Below are positions 29,136-39,789 of a DNA stretch of 64,000 nucleotides, piece after piece (the first letter of the stretch is position 1; every line of letters begins with the position of its first letter). Position numbers and translations under genes: made by a program. The notes below the pieces were generated by a model. It saw only the letters and a list, made by a program, of their open reading frames with translations. It ran no database searches and was not told the origin of the DNA. The stretch is from Candidatus Thalassarchaeaceae archaeon (GTDB lineage Archaea; Thermoplasmatota; Poseidoniia; Poseidoniales; Thalassarchaeaceae). The stretch covers positions 1 through 64,000 of the forward strand of contig CALSZZ010000001.1 of assembly GCA_943841885.1 (NCBI GenBank), given 5' to 3'.

Positions 29136-30177
29136 ATGCGCGACTACCCTGGCGGAAGAATTGATCTACGAAGTGATACGGTTACTAGGCCGGTTCAAGA
29201 TATGAGAAATGCTATGTCAATTGCAGAAGTAGGTGATGATGTACTTGGTGACCGACCCTACAGTAATTGATTTACAAAACCGCCTTGCAAAGATGCTTGG
29301 AAAAGAAGCCGCGTTATTTGTCCCTTCTGGGACTATGTCTAATGCAATTGCAATTAAAACACATACAAAGCCAGGAGATGAAATAATCGCCCACAAAAAA
29401 AGTCATATCTACCTATATGAAGGAGGAGGATATGCAATGTTATCTGGCTGTTCTGTAGCTCTTATCGATGGCGAACATGGCATCATGTCTACTGATTCTA
29501 TCAAGAAAGCAATCAGGAAAGTGGAAGGTAGTCATGCTCATTACCCAAATGGTTCATTGGTTTGTGTTGAGAACCCTCCTATGTATGGTGGAACGATATA
29601 TTCTCAAGAAGAATTAGATGAAATTTGTGATATTGCACATGCTAGAAACTGCAAAGCGCATCTAGATGGTGCTAGAATTTTTAATGCAGCAATGGCAAGT
29701 GGCACAGATATAGCTCGAATGGTTAAGAAATTTGACACAGTATCTGTTTGTCTTTCTAAGGGATTAGGAGCACCTGTTGGTTCATTACTTGTTGGAGATA
29801 AAGATACCATAAAAGAAGCACATAGATGGAGAAAAATGTTTGGAGGAGGAATGCGGCAAGTAGGTATTTTAGCAGCAGCAGGACTTTATGTTCTTGACAA
29901 TCACATTGAACGAATTAAAGAAGATCATTCACGTGCTAGATATTTGGCTGAAAATATCAATTCAATGGATAATTATTCTGTTAATTTAGAAATAACCAAG
30001 ACAAATATAGTTTTCATTAAATGTAATGAAGGTAGCGATAAAATAGTCAAAAAATTATCTGATCAGGGAGTAGATATCAGTTCTATTGACGAGTCGACAG
30101 TTCGTGTAGTGATACACTTACATATTACAGATGAAGATATAGAAAATACTATTTCTGCTTTCGCAAATGCACAATAA
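29136..30177 (+). CDS. ltaE: low-specificity threonine aldolase, N-terminal part separated by a single-base frameshift
   Basis: Upstream frame [39 protein letters not shown], then [30 protein letters not shown]...[10 protein letters not shown]...[18 protein letters not shown]. Confidence 0.9.
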
Positions 30178-31165
30178 GACGGAAGTATTCAATATCCCTC
30201 ATCTCTTCATTACATCAATGAGGGTCACCATATCACTTATGCTGGCTTTATTCATAATGATTCCAATAATATCAGTAACATCAGACTCATCTAATGTAGA
30301 AACATGGGATGATGCAAGGTATAAGAGAGATTCAGGTACAGTCGGAGGCATTTCAGTATCTTTATCAAATGATTCTTCTGATCAAAATATCATTATGGAT
30401 TTTGAAGATTTCCCAACAATTGTGGAGACTTACACAGCAACATGGTGTGAAAATTGTGTTACGGTTGAGCAAATAAGAGATCAAGCCCTAGATAATAAAA
30501 GCTCAACTATAATACACTATCATAGATACTATTATGAAACTCAAGACCCATTTGGAGATAATACAACTGAAAATCGTTGGGAACTTAATTATGGTACATC
30601 CTCAACCATCGTACTTGGGGCTTCAAGATTAGCTCCTACAACAATATTTGATGGTGAAAGAATGCACCCTGGACATCGCCCAAAAACAGATTCTCTAAAA
30701 AATGATTTCATAACTTCTATTTCTGTTGGATCAACAGCTCCTCTTTTGGGAAATATTAGTCTATCAATTACTAATACCTCCTCTAATGCTAATTCTGAAA
30801 ATAATGCTTTATTTTCTTGGTCTACCTCTAATCTAGTTTCCAATTGTTTGGATAGTTGTAGTAATTCAGTCTCAACATCTGCATGGCTATTATTTGTTGA
30901 AGATGTAGCATACTTTCCAGAAGGAAGTAATGACTTAGAATACTATCATCACGTTCTACATCGCGTAGTACTACTTGATGGATTAGATGGAACAATGGAG
31001 TACACATATCCCTCTACATGGGATGGAGATGATATGTCTGCAATATTGATTGTTGATTGGGTTGAGAAAGAAAATGATGATAATTTTTTTCCTGGACCTT
31101 CTATTAGTTTGACTCTCGTGTGCGTCCTAGTTTCTTCATTGGTTTACTCTAAAAAGAAGCAATAA
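30167..31165 (+). CDS. membrane-anchored protein with thioredoxin-like CxxC motif
   Basis: N-terminal hydrophobic segment, FPTIVETYTATWCENCVTVEQIRDQAL, C-terminal TM segment. Confidence 0.65.
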   Translation: MHNKTEVFNIPHLFITSMRVTISLMLALFIMIPIISVTSDSSNVETWDDARYKRDSGTVGGISVSLSNDSSDQNIIMDFEDFPTIVETYTATWCENCVTVEQIRDQALDNKSSTIIHYHRYYYETQDPFGDNTTENRWELNYGTSSTIVLGASRLAPTTIFDGERMHPGHRPKTDSLKNDFITSISVGSTAPLLGNISLSITNTSSNANSENNALFSWSTSNLVSNCLDSCSNSVSTSAWLLFVEDVAYFPEGSNDLEYYHHVLHRVVLLDGLDGTMEYTYPSTWDGDDMSAILIVDWVEKENDDNFFPGPSISLTLVCVLVSSLVYSKKKQ

Positions 31166-31233
31166 TAGCATTTCTAATCGAAACTATTAGTTGGGTTCAA
31201 TAACCGCCTTCTCTATGGCGTACGCTCGGTGAT

Positions 31234-34200
31234 GTGATGTTGTTAAGGGAGAGCTACTCTGTTACTAACGAAATCGTCTCTGAAGGTAACCTACCTGAGT
31301 GGTTAAAAGACCATATTAGGTGGCAGGCTATTAGTCCAATATCTATGCCTAAAGAAAGAAAAAATAAGATTATGATAATTTATCCTTCAGAAGAATCACG
31401 TATAGAATCTCTCTCAAAATTAAGCTTTGAAGGATTTGCATTTGATAGAAAATTACATCAAACTATTAATTCACTCCAAACATCATTATTGGCAGATTTG
31501 AGATTTCCAAGGCTATTACCAACTAAAGAAGAATTTAATATCATCTTACATGAAGAGTGTAGGCAAGCAGCTAAAAGATTGTTATTTCCTTCTATCAATC
31601 CTATCCCAGAAATGGAATGGGGTAGAGGAAAAACATCTTCATTAGCCACATTACATGAATATCTATCAAATGAAGGGGCTGCGGAATATTGGAAAGGACC
31701 AGGCATTAACTCTTTTAGAAAAATACTAAAAAATCTTGAGAAAAAAACTGGAAGAACCCATCCAGATATGGCAATAGGTAGAATAATTGAGAAATTAGAA
31801 ACTTCTCAAAAACCATTTTCTCTAATCGATATTTCAGGAATAATAATGATAAATCACCCTCCTAGTATGTCTAGATCTCATCAAGAATTGTTGCTAGCTA
31901 TATCCGAACATTGTCCAATTCATCAATTAGTTTATTCAGGAAATTTTAGACTTGGTCATCATGGATTTTCATTAATAGATAAACATCCGATAAATTCTGC
32001 TGAGGAATTACCTTCATGGCTCCCCTTTCATGACATAACAGTGAAAAATAATCCTCCAAATGTATCAAGGTACATTCTTCAAAGAGAAGATCATTCATTC
32101 AATTCTGCAATATCTTTAGTACAAAAATCTTTGGAAAAAGATCCTAAATCAACTGTTATGATAGTTGACCCTTCTTTAGATTCCAATACCTCAAGGTGGA
32201 AAAGATTGGTTGAAAATATTGGAATCTCTATGAAGAATGATGATAAGTCAATAACTAGTAATTCCTATGGTCATTGGCTTAAACAATTAATTACTTTGAG
32301 TCATGGACCAAATAGCTTTTCTTTGGAATCTCTTAGGAATATAGCACTTCAACAAATATTATCTCCTTTTGAGTCAGATCTTATTCATCCCTCTAATCCA
32401 GAAATAAAATTAATCCCTGATTTACAATTATTAACCAATTTAGCTAGAGGAGAACATGTCTTGGGAGGTCCAGGAGCACTTAGTACATGGTTAGAGTCTC
32501 TTTCAAGATCTCCTAATTCTGATATTGATGAAATCAAGAAAGAATCTACTCAATGGTGGTTATTGAATCTCGCTAAATCTTTACAGCCATTACTGAGAGA
32601 AGAGGATATATTAGTTTTGAAAGAAAAAACACTACTCACCGGATGTTATTCAAAAGCCATTCTCCCATTGATTAAACCAAGTAAAAATGGTGATGAATGG
32701 CTCTTAAATAGGCTTAAAATGGCAAATGTTATGTCTGATTCTGAATATATTGATGACAATTCTGTAGGAATACCTCTTGTTATCCAATCAATTTTAAGAA
32801 ATCTACAAAAACTCAGAAATATGCAATTTAATTTGAATCATAACTTTCCAAAGAATGGAACAGAATGGGTTGAAGAATATCTAACTTTAATGACTTCTAC
32901 TTCTTTATTGGATAATCAGTTAAAGACTAATTCTAGACTAAGAATTATGAAACCAGATCAAGCCATTGGGTGTTCTGCAGACTTGATTATCTTAGCAAAT
33001 TTATCCAGTACCTCTTGGGATATGAGGGTCCCAAAGATGCCATTCATGGGAGAAGAAGAGAGACATAGATTGAATTTGCTTAGGCCAGATGATCCTATTA
33101 GGAAAGCAAGACATTTCTTAAGACACTTATTATTTGCAGGTAAAAAGACAATAATTCTTGATCCAAGTTTAGATGACACATCACCTCCTACAGCACCTAT
33201 CAGAGAATGGATATCATCGAATAATTATGTAGAAGAATGTATAGTAACATTAGATTCAATAAGTCCTAGAGATATTCGTCAGTCAGATGGAGAAAGTTTG
33301 AGAAAAGGTTTGATGCCATTTTATGCACCAATTAATCCATCCTCATTATCAATCCCCATCGATGTTGAATTACAACGTGAAAGAGAGAGAAGACAACCAA
33401 ACATACTAGAAGATAAACAATACTTGCCCGATGAAGCAAAAAAATATATTTTCTCTATTGATTATTCTGATCTATCCAGAAAGACACCTAGTGGAAAAAT
33501 AATACCTAGAGAATTTACTTCATGGCCAGTAGTGGGCGGAATTACCCAAGAGGGCAAAAGAACTCCTACTATAGATCCTAGACCTTTCAGTCCTATGTCT
33601 ACGGGAGTACCCGTTACAGATACTCGACATGGTCACTTATCGGGAGCCGAACAAATCGTAACAATATGGTCTGCAAGTAGGTTACATGATTGGCTTAAAT
33701 GTCCAAGGAGTGGATGGCTCAATAGAGGACTTCGAGCCGAAGAAGAGGAACTGCAGTCCGAAGATTTGGATGCACGAACTCATGGCAATCTTCTTCATTT
33801 TGTTCATCATGATATTTTATGTCATATTCTAGATATGAAAATAGGTGAAGAATTTGATAGCAATAATACAACACGTGATTCAATTAGTATTGGAACTTCA
33901 AAACTATCCAAAAATGAGGTTATGCAAGTTGCACTAGAATCATTGGATACAAGAGCACCATGGTTAGATCGAACCGATGCCGTTTCTACAAATCGACTTT
34001 TAACTCTCACTGGTATGAATAGAAATGAATACAATGATTGGCTTGCAAACCCTACTCCTATAGAACCAAAAGGAAGAATCGGAACAATAGTAGATGCCGA
34101 ATTCCGTATCTCAGATGGAATGCCAATAGGTATCGAATGGGATATTACTGATTATGATAAAAGTGGCATTGAGATAGATATCCCATCCGAAATAACCAGC

Positions 34201-34809
34201 CCAGATATGAAAAAATTACCTTCAATAAAGGTAAGGGGTCAAATAGACAGAGTTGATCAAGTACCTTTTGATGTAGATAGAAAAATTTGGATAAATAATG
34301 AAGGTAACAACAGTATAGCGCCTTTAAAATTAATTAATAGTGGTTGGAAACCAAGAAGATTGATAATCATTAGAGATTTGAAAACATCTGAGTCTAAATC
34401 TTCCAAAGAAAGACATAATATGGGCCTTTTAGAAGAGTTACAATTGGCTATTTATGCTAGAGCATGGGAAATAGCACATCCAGGCGACCTTGTCGTTGGT
34501 GCCGGAATTTCTTTATTCAGTCACAACACTACACACAATATTGAAATCTCTAAAAACTTTCAGCATATCAACCAATTAGATATTGGTATATCTACAATAA
34601 TTACCGAAGATTTGTACAGATTTCCAGATGAAAATGATAAACCCAGTAGTGATCAGTTTAGGGCTTGGTTAACTCATAGACTATCAGTTTCTTTAGGAGT
34701 TGCAAATAATGCAATCTTAGGTAAAGTTCACCCTACTCCTTCAAAAAATGTTTGTAAATATTGCTCAGTTAAACAAATTTGTGATGTTAAAATGGGGGAT
34801 GATTACTGA
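31234..34809 (+). CDS. AddB-like protein with PD-(D/E)XK nuclease and four-Cys Fe-S motif
   Basis: WSASRLHDWLKCPRSGWLNRGL; GQIDRVDQVPFD...LIIIRDLKTSESK; LQLAIYARAW; CKYCSVKQICDVK. Confidence 0.8.
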   Translation: MMLLRESYSVTNEIVSEGNLPEWLKDHIRWQAISPISMPKERKNKIMIIYPSEESRIESLSKLSFEGFAFDRKLHQTINSLQTSLLADLRFPRLLPTKEEFNIILHEECRQAAKRLLFPSINPIPEMEWGRGKTSSLATLHEYLSNEGAAEYWKGPGINSFRKILKNLEKKTGRTHPDMAIGRIIEKLETSQKPFSLIDISGIIMINHPPSMSRSHQELLLAISEHCPIHQLVYSGNFRLGHHGFSLIDKHPINSAEELPSWLPFHDITVKNNPPNVSRYILQREDHSFNSAISLVQKSLEKDPKSTVMIVDPSLDSNTSRWKRLVENIGISMKNDDKSITSNSYGHWLKQLITLSHGPNSFSLESLRNIALQQILSPFESDLIHPSNPEIKLIPDLQLLTNLARGEHVLGGPGALSTWLESLSRSPNSDIDEIKKESTQWWLLNLAKSLQPLLREEDILVLKEKTLLTGCYSKAILPLIKPSKNGDEWLLNRLKMANVMSDSEYIDDNSVGIPLVIQSILRNLQKLRNMQFNLNHNFPKNGTEWVEEYLTLMTSTSLLDNQLKTNSRLRIMKPDQAIGCSADLIILANLSSTSWDMRVPKMPFMGEEERHRLNLLRPDDPIRKARHFLRHLLFAGKKTIILDPSLDDTSPPTAPIREWISSNNYVEECIVTLDSISPRDIRQSDGESLRKGLMPFYAPINPSSLSIPIDVELQRERERRQPNILEDKQYLPDEAKKYIFSIDYSDLSRKTPSGKIIPREFTSWPVVGGITQEGKRTPTIDPRPFSPMSTGVPVTDTRHGHLSGAEQIVTIWSASRLHDWLKCPRSGWLNRGLRAEEEELQSEDLDARTHGNLLHFVHHDILCHILDMKIGEEFDSNNTTRDSISIGTSKLSKNEVMQVALESLDTRAPWLDRTDAVSTNRLLTLTGMNRNEYNDWLANPTPIEPKGRIGTIVDAEFRISDGMPIGIEWDITDYDKSGIEIDIPSEITSPDMKKLPSIKVRGQIDRVDQVPFDVDRKIWINNEGNNSIAPLKLINSGWKPRRLIIIRDLKTSESKSSKERHNMGLLEELQLAIYARAWEIAHPGDLVVGAGISLFSHNTTHNIEISKNFQHINQLDIGISTIITEDLYRFPDENDKPSSDQFRAWLTHRLSVSLGVANNAILGKVHPTPSKNVCKYCSVKQICDVKMGDDY

Positions 34810-37800
34810 TGCAGTTGAACACAGCTCAACGCTTGGCATTAAATCTAGATTCGCATATTGTTGTTGATGCTGGAGCAGGTACTGGTAAAACAAGTACTAT
34901 TATTGATCGTGTTATAGAACATTATCTTACCGAAGATCAACGTGCTACTCGAATATTGCCGATGCCAGATCGTCCCTCAAAACTGAAGGGGGGTTTGCTC
35001 ATGGCTCCGTCTTCAGAGACAATAGATTTACGTAAATGGAGAGGCCTACTCCCAGGAGAAGTAGTTTTACTAACATTCACAAATAGGGCATCAGATGAAA
35101 TGCGTGATAGACTAAGAAAACGTATTTCTAGACTAAAACCAGGCCCAATTAGTGATGATGGAATAACTAGAACAGATCCACGTATCCGTCACCAGGGATT
35201 CAATGAACAACTTTTGACCCTTCTTGAAGATGCTCCAATTGGAACTATAGACTCATTTTTCAATCAATTAATATCCCCCTATAGGGCGTATTTGGGGGAT
35301 TTCAATAGTAAAGACGTAATTTCTGATACCAATCGAATACTTTTAGTGGAATCAGCTATCAACACTCTTTGGAGACTTCCGAATTCATTTAATTTAATCG
35401 GCAACGCAGTTGATGCTGGAATACCTTCAGAGATAGCAACTCAAGTTCTAGATGCTAGGGACAATATTTCTAAACATTATTCAAGCAGGAGAAGTGCTAC
35501 AAATGTTCTAAGAAGCTTAGTTCACAAATCAGTTTTTATCGAAGAAAGTACAAGGCAGATTACCAATAAAGATGGAACTATAGATCAAAATTTACTCAGA
35601 AAAAGAATTATTTCATCATTAGATCAAAAAGAAGTATCAGATTTTTCTGAAGAAATATGTATTTTAGTAAAAGAATACTGTGATTTTATCAAAGAAAACA
35701 TCACTGTTTTAGCCCCAGATGGAGTTTTTTCAGATACAAGAATATCATGTCTTGATTATTTGTCTGAATCCAAACCCCCTTCTGATAAATGGGAAAAGTT
35801 AGTTTGGCTTAGTCATTTGTTGCTATGTATTAGTTCTAATGCATCAATTATGAGTGATAAACCTGTAATATTTCCAAATTCTAAACTACCTTCAGATTCA
35901 TGGGAGAGTGGAATTAGAAGTTATGCTAAAATTAAAGATAAAACAACAAAAGAAGTTGTTAAGATAGGTATGAATAATATATCTTCTCAAATTAGAGATC
36001 TATGGTATACAAAGTCCGGTAAACTAATTCTACACTTCACTCAAGTAACATTAATGCTTGATAATTCAAAACCTCCTATGACTTCTGAAAATTGGAAAAA
36101 CCCTCTAAATACTCTTCAATATCCTCTTCCTAGTAGATTACCCGATAATTCTAAAATTAATCAGTTTCATTTTTCACTAGAAGCCGAAGTAAATAATTTA
36201 GATAATTTAAAGTTAGTACATGATGGCTTCATCGGAATCTTAAATAAATTAAAGAAAAATGAGGAAACGCATGACTATGAAGATGTTCAAAGGTTGACTG
36301 GTGATTTACTTCTTGCTAATTGTCCAGACATCTGTCGTACTTTTTATCCACAAACGATACAAGATGCCTTGGATTCATTGAATTCAGAAACCTGGCGTGA
36401 CGACCATATAATTCAAGCATTTGACATATTAGAAAAATTAGATGAAAATCCAAATATGGCCGGAAATGACCTAGAGAATCTAACAACAATTCGTACAGAC
36501 TTAACTCAGCGTTTTGATTTATTAAAACAAATTAGACGGCGCTATCGTGCATTCATTATTGATGAAGCTCAAGATAATTCTCCATTGCAATGGAGACTAC
36601 TTTCTAGATTGTGGGGCGAGAGAAATATCGAAGAAAATGATCCTGAAGTTCCAAATACCCCATGGCAGCCAACTATCTGTTATGTTGGTGATGTTAAACA
36701 GAGTATCTATGCATTCCGTCAAGCAGAAGTAACTGGATTCTTGGAATATTCTGAAATTCTAAGAAACATAAATGTCCATGAATTTTTTAGTGTAAAAGAA
36801 TTGACTCGCAAACCACCTTTACGTAAAATGAATTCAAGTAGAGATCCTCGTAATTCATACAATTTGAATGTTATAAAAGCGATTGAAGTAACTGAAGATG
36901 GAGGACGAAGTCTAATACCATGGATTCCATTTGATTTATCCGATCCACATCTTCCAATACCCTCTGCAAAAGAAGTAGAATATAGAAAACAAGGGCTAAT
37001 TAGATTACAAGTCAATTATCGTACAGATGGCGGATTACTGAATGTAATGAATAATTGGTGGACTGATATTTTTGATAAGAGACATAGACATTTTCCCAAT
37101 GGAAACTTCTATGCGCATCCACAACCACTTTTTCCAAGTAAAGATAAAAAAAATATTTCAGGTTCACTTGAATGGATTTGTCCCCTAGGGTCTGGAGGTG
37201 AGATGAATCCCTCTACAGATTTACGGGAACCGCTCGATCCTTTCGGCCCCGGTAAACCAGATTCTATAGAACGTCAAAGTATGATGATATCATTACGAAT
37301 AAAAAAATTAATTGAAGGTGAATCAGTAAAAATACTTTCATCTGAAGGAGGTTGGGTAGAACTCCCTAAGGAAGATCCTGTAGATCCTAGTGACATAATG
37401 ATATTACTGCCCAGTAGAAGTAAAATTAGGGATGTAATCATTCGACATTTGCATAATTTAGGAATTCCTGCTCAAGCAGACCGTGAAGGAGGGCTACTTG
37501 ACCGCCCCGCAGCTCATACAATAGAAGGATTGTTACAATTTATTGCACGACCCTTTTCGCGTCATCACGCCTCTTGGGTAGCAAGGTCTACTTTGATAGG
37601 ATTTAATGATGCTAAATTACAAGAATATCTTTTAAATTCTAAAAAAGAAGAAAATTTACTATTTAGATTAAGAGATTTTACCATTAATGAAAGACAAAAG
37701 GAATTAGTTCAAAGATGGATAGACCTCTCTTCAGAAGGTCGTATAGTTGATTTATTGGAAGAGACAGTTGATAGATCAGATATTTTGATTTCATTTCCAG

Positions 37801-39743
37801 ATACAGTATCTCGTCAAGATATTGAGCAAATAATAGATATTGTCAGAAATCTCTCAAATGAAGTCGGAGGAGACTCAATTATTTTAGCAGATAAAATACG
37901 TGATTTAAGAGAAAGCGGTGGGAATTCTGTGGAAGCAGTCACAATCCCTCCAAGTGATGCAGTTAGAGTTATGACTATTCACGGGTCCAAAGGACTTCAA
38001 GCAAAAGTAGTTATTCTCGCAGATTTATTTTCTGGAAGACAAACTAATATGACTATGGATGATAGAAATAGATTGATAGTAAGCCCTGAATTATTTGCAG
38101 GAAATCCAAAACCTTGGTCAAATGAGGCATCTCCATCCTCAGCATTATGGAAGCATGTTAGAAAGATACATCAGGCTCGTAAAAGTGCTGAATCAAGACG
38201 CCTTCTTTATGTTGGAGCAACAAGGGCACAACACAAACTCATCGTAGTTGGTTCTACTAAAGGAACAAAATGGGAAGATGGAGAAGGAATAATTTTCCCT
38301 TGGAAATACTCAGAATCATTACCTCAACTTGGTGAAATGTGGATCGAATCTTTACGTCAAGGTTCAGCAAAAAGAAAAGAGCAAAATTCTCCATGGCTTG
38401 ATCCTTCGGATGATGTTTTAGAAGAAGTTAATATAAGAACCCGAGGAAATCGAGTATTCAATCCTAATTTGTTATTATCAAGTGGATTTTTGAGTAATTC
38501 AAATGGATTAGAAGGATTAACAATTTTACACCATCCAGACTGTTTTAAATATTCAAAGTCTAATTTTTCTTCAACCAATACTCCTCTGATTAAAATTGAA
38601 AATTTAGATAATTATGCTAAAAAATCTGTACTACAACAAAACAAGCCTTTCCCATCTCCACGAATAGATAAATTCGCAAGATTAAATATAGCTCCGAGTA
38701 GGATTCCAATTATAGAAAAATGTCCAAGAAGACACTGGTATGAAACAATAGGAGGACTGTCGCCTAAGCCAATAATGCCAATTTCCAAGAGTAATAAATC
38801 AGAAGAATTTCTAAGAGGAGTTGATTCTGCTCTTTTCGGAACAATTGTACATAGGATAATAGAGATAGGTATAGGTAATCCAGGCCCTGAAGGAGAAAAT
38901 TCTACTACCCCTTTGCCAGAATCATGGATACAAAAAACAAATGACTCAATAGATAGTAATGAAATACATAATATCGTTTTTGATGAGTTATTACCTTTAG
39001 ATGCAAATCGAGAAAAAACATCTGAATTAGTAAATCTAATGATTAATAAAATAAAATCCGGACCTCTTGGGAAATTATCAAGAGGTGAAATATTTGACGG
39101 CCATAGAGTCGAAGGTCTGAGGACTGAAATGCCATTTAATATTACAAAAACAATTCAATTGAACAGCTTAATACGCAGTCGATGGACTCCTGACGGATAT
39201 GAACCACTATCTAAAATTGAGTTTGCAAATGTCGAAATGAGTGGTTTAATTGATCTTGTCCTTTGTACTGTAAATAATGGAGAGTCAAATATTAGACCAA
39301 TTGACATCAAGACAGAAGAAGCAAAGAAGTTATTCTATGACTCAAATGATGGATTATTTGAGGCATCAGGAGAAATTAATACTCAGCCAAACTGTCAAGC
39401 AGAAATAGATATACTAATGGAACATAGGATGCAGCAAGCTCTTTACTATTCAGCACTACAATCATTAGAAAATGAAAGATCAAAATCTGGATATCCTTCA
39501 AGAAAAGTACTCTCTCCAGCAATTTTGGTAGGAGTTACTGGAAGAATGGTAGTGTATCCAGATGAGATGCTAGCAAACGCATTAAATGATCTAGAAGAAA
39601 ACTTATCATTAGCAGCTGAAATGTCATTAGGCTCTAATGCTCTACTTTCTAACTACCCTCGTTTGAGTAATGACCAATCTCAAATATGTGAAAAATGTCC
39701 TTTTAGCCAAGGAGAATTACCAATATGTGGCCCTCTAAATTAA
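34809..39743 (+). CDS. AddA/RecB-like UvrD-family helicase with C-terminal PD-(D/E)XK nuclease
   Basis: DAGAGTGKTSTIIDRV, FTNRASDEMRDRLRKR, AFIIDEAQDNSPLQW, YVGDVKQSIYAFRQA, VMTIHGSKGLQAKVVILADL, LLYVGATRAQHKL; nuclease GLIDLVL...PIDIKTE...QQALYYSAL. Confidence 0.9.
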   Translation: MQLNTAQRLALNLDSHIVVDAGAGTGKTSTIIDRVIEHYLTEDQRATRILPMPDRPSKLKGGLLMAPSSETIDLRKWRGLLPGEVVLLTFTNRASDEMRDRLRKRISRLKPGPISDDGITRTDPRIRHQGFNEQLLTLLEDAPIGTIDSFFNQLISPYRAYLGDFNSKDVISDTNRILLVESAINTLWRLPNSFNLIGNAVDAGIPSEIATQVLDARDNISKHYSSRRSATNVLRSLVHKSVFIEESTRQITNKDGTIDQNLLRKRIISSLDQKEVSDFSEEICILVKEYCDFIKENITVLAPDGVFSDTRISCLDYLSESKPPSDKWEKLVWLSHLLLCISSNASIMSDKPVIFPNSKLPSDSWESGIRSYAKIKDKTTKEVVKIGMNNISSQIRDLWYTKSGKLILHFTQVTLMLDNSKPPMTSENWKNPLNTLQYPLPSRLPDNSKINQFHFSLEAEVNNLDNLKLVHDGFIGILNKLKKNEETHDYEDVQRLTGDLLLANCPDICRTFYPQTIQDALDSLNSETWRDDHIIQAFDILEKLDENPNMAGNDLENLTTIRTDLTQRFDLLKQIRRRYRAFIIDEAQDNSPLQWRLLSRLWGERNIEENDPEVPNTPWQPTICYVGDVKQSIYAFRQAEVTGFLEYSEILRNINVHEFFSVKELTRKPPLRKMNSSRDPRNSYNLNVIKAIEVTEDGGRSLIPWIPFDLSDPHLPIPSAKEVEYRKQGLIRLQVNYRTDGGLLNVMNNWWTDIFDKRHRHFPNGNFYAHPQPLFPSKDKKNISGSLEWICPLGSGGEMNPSTDLREPLDPFGPGKPDSIERQSMMISLRIKKLIEGESVKILSSEGGWVELPKEDPVDPSDIMILLPSRSKIRDVIIRHLHNLGIPAQADREGGLLDRPAAHTIEGLLQFIARPFSRHHASWVARSTLIGFNDAKLQEYLLNSKKEENLLFRLRDFTINERQKELVQRWIDLSSEGRIVDLLEETVDRSDILISFPDTVSRQDIEQIIDIVRNLSNEVGGDSIILADKIRDLRESGGNSVEAVTIPPSDAVRVMTIHGSKGLQAKVVILADLFSGRQTNMTMDDRNRLIVSPELFAGNPKPWSNEASPSSALWKHVRKIHQARKSAESRRLLYVGATRAQHKLIVVGSTKGTKWEDGEGIIFPWKYSESLPQLGEMWIESLRQGSAKRKEQNSPWLDPSDDVLEEVNIRTRGNRVFNPNLLLSSGFLSNSNGLEGLTILHHPDCFKYSKSNFSSTNTPLIKIENLDNYAKKSVLQQNKPFPSPRIDKFARLNIAPSRIPIIEKCPRRHWYETIGGLSPKPIMPISKSNKSEEFLRGVDSALFGTIVHRIIEIGIGNPGPEGENSTTPLPESWIQKTNDSIDSNEIHNIVFDELLPLDANREKTSELVNLMINKIKSGPLGKLSRGEIFDGHRVEGLRTEMPFNITKTIQLNSLIRSRWTPDGYEPLSKIEFANVEMSGLIDLVLCTVNNGESNIRPIDIKTEEAKKLFYDSNDGLFEASGEINTQPNCQAEIDILMEHRMQQALYYSALQSLENERSKSGYPSRKVLSPAILVGVTGRMVVYPDEMLANALNDLEENLSLAAEMSLGSNALLSNYPRLSNDQSQICEKCPFSQGELPICGPLN

Positions 39744-39789
39744 CTAATTAATCGAAGAATACATTTGCATGGTAGTGGACAGAGTGTCA

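Noticed and set aside
31458-31706. 82-aa antisense ORF
   Set aside because: Opposite the AddB-like gene, no support.
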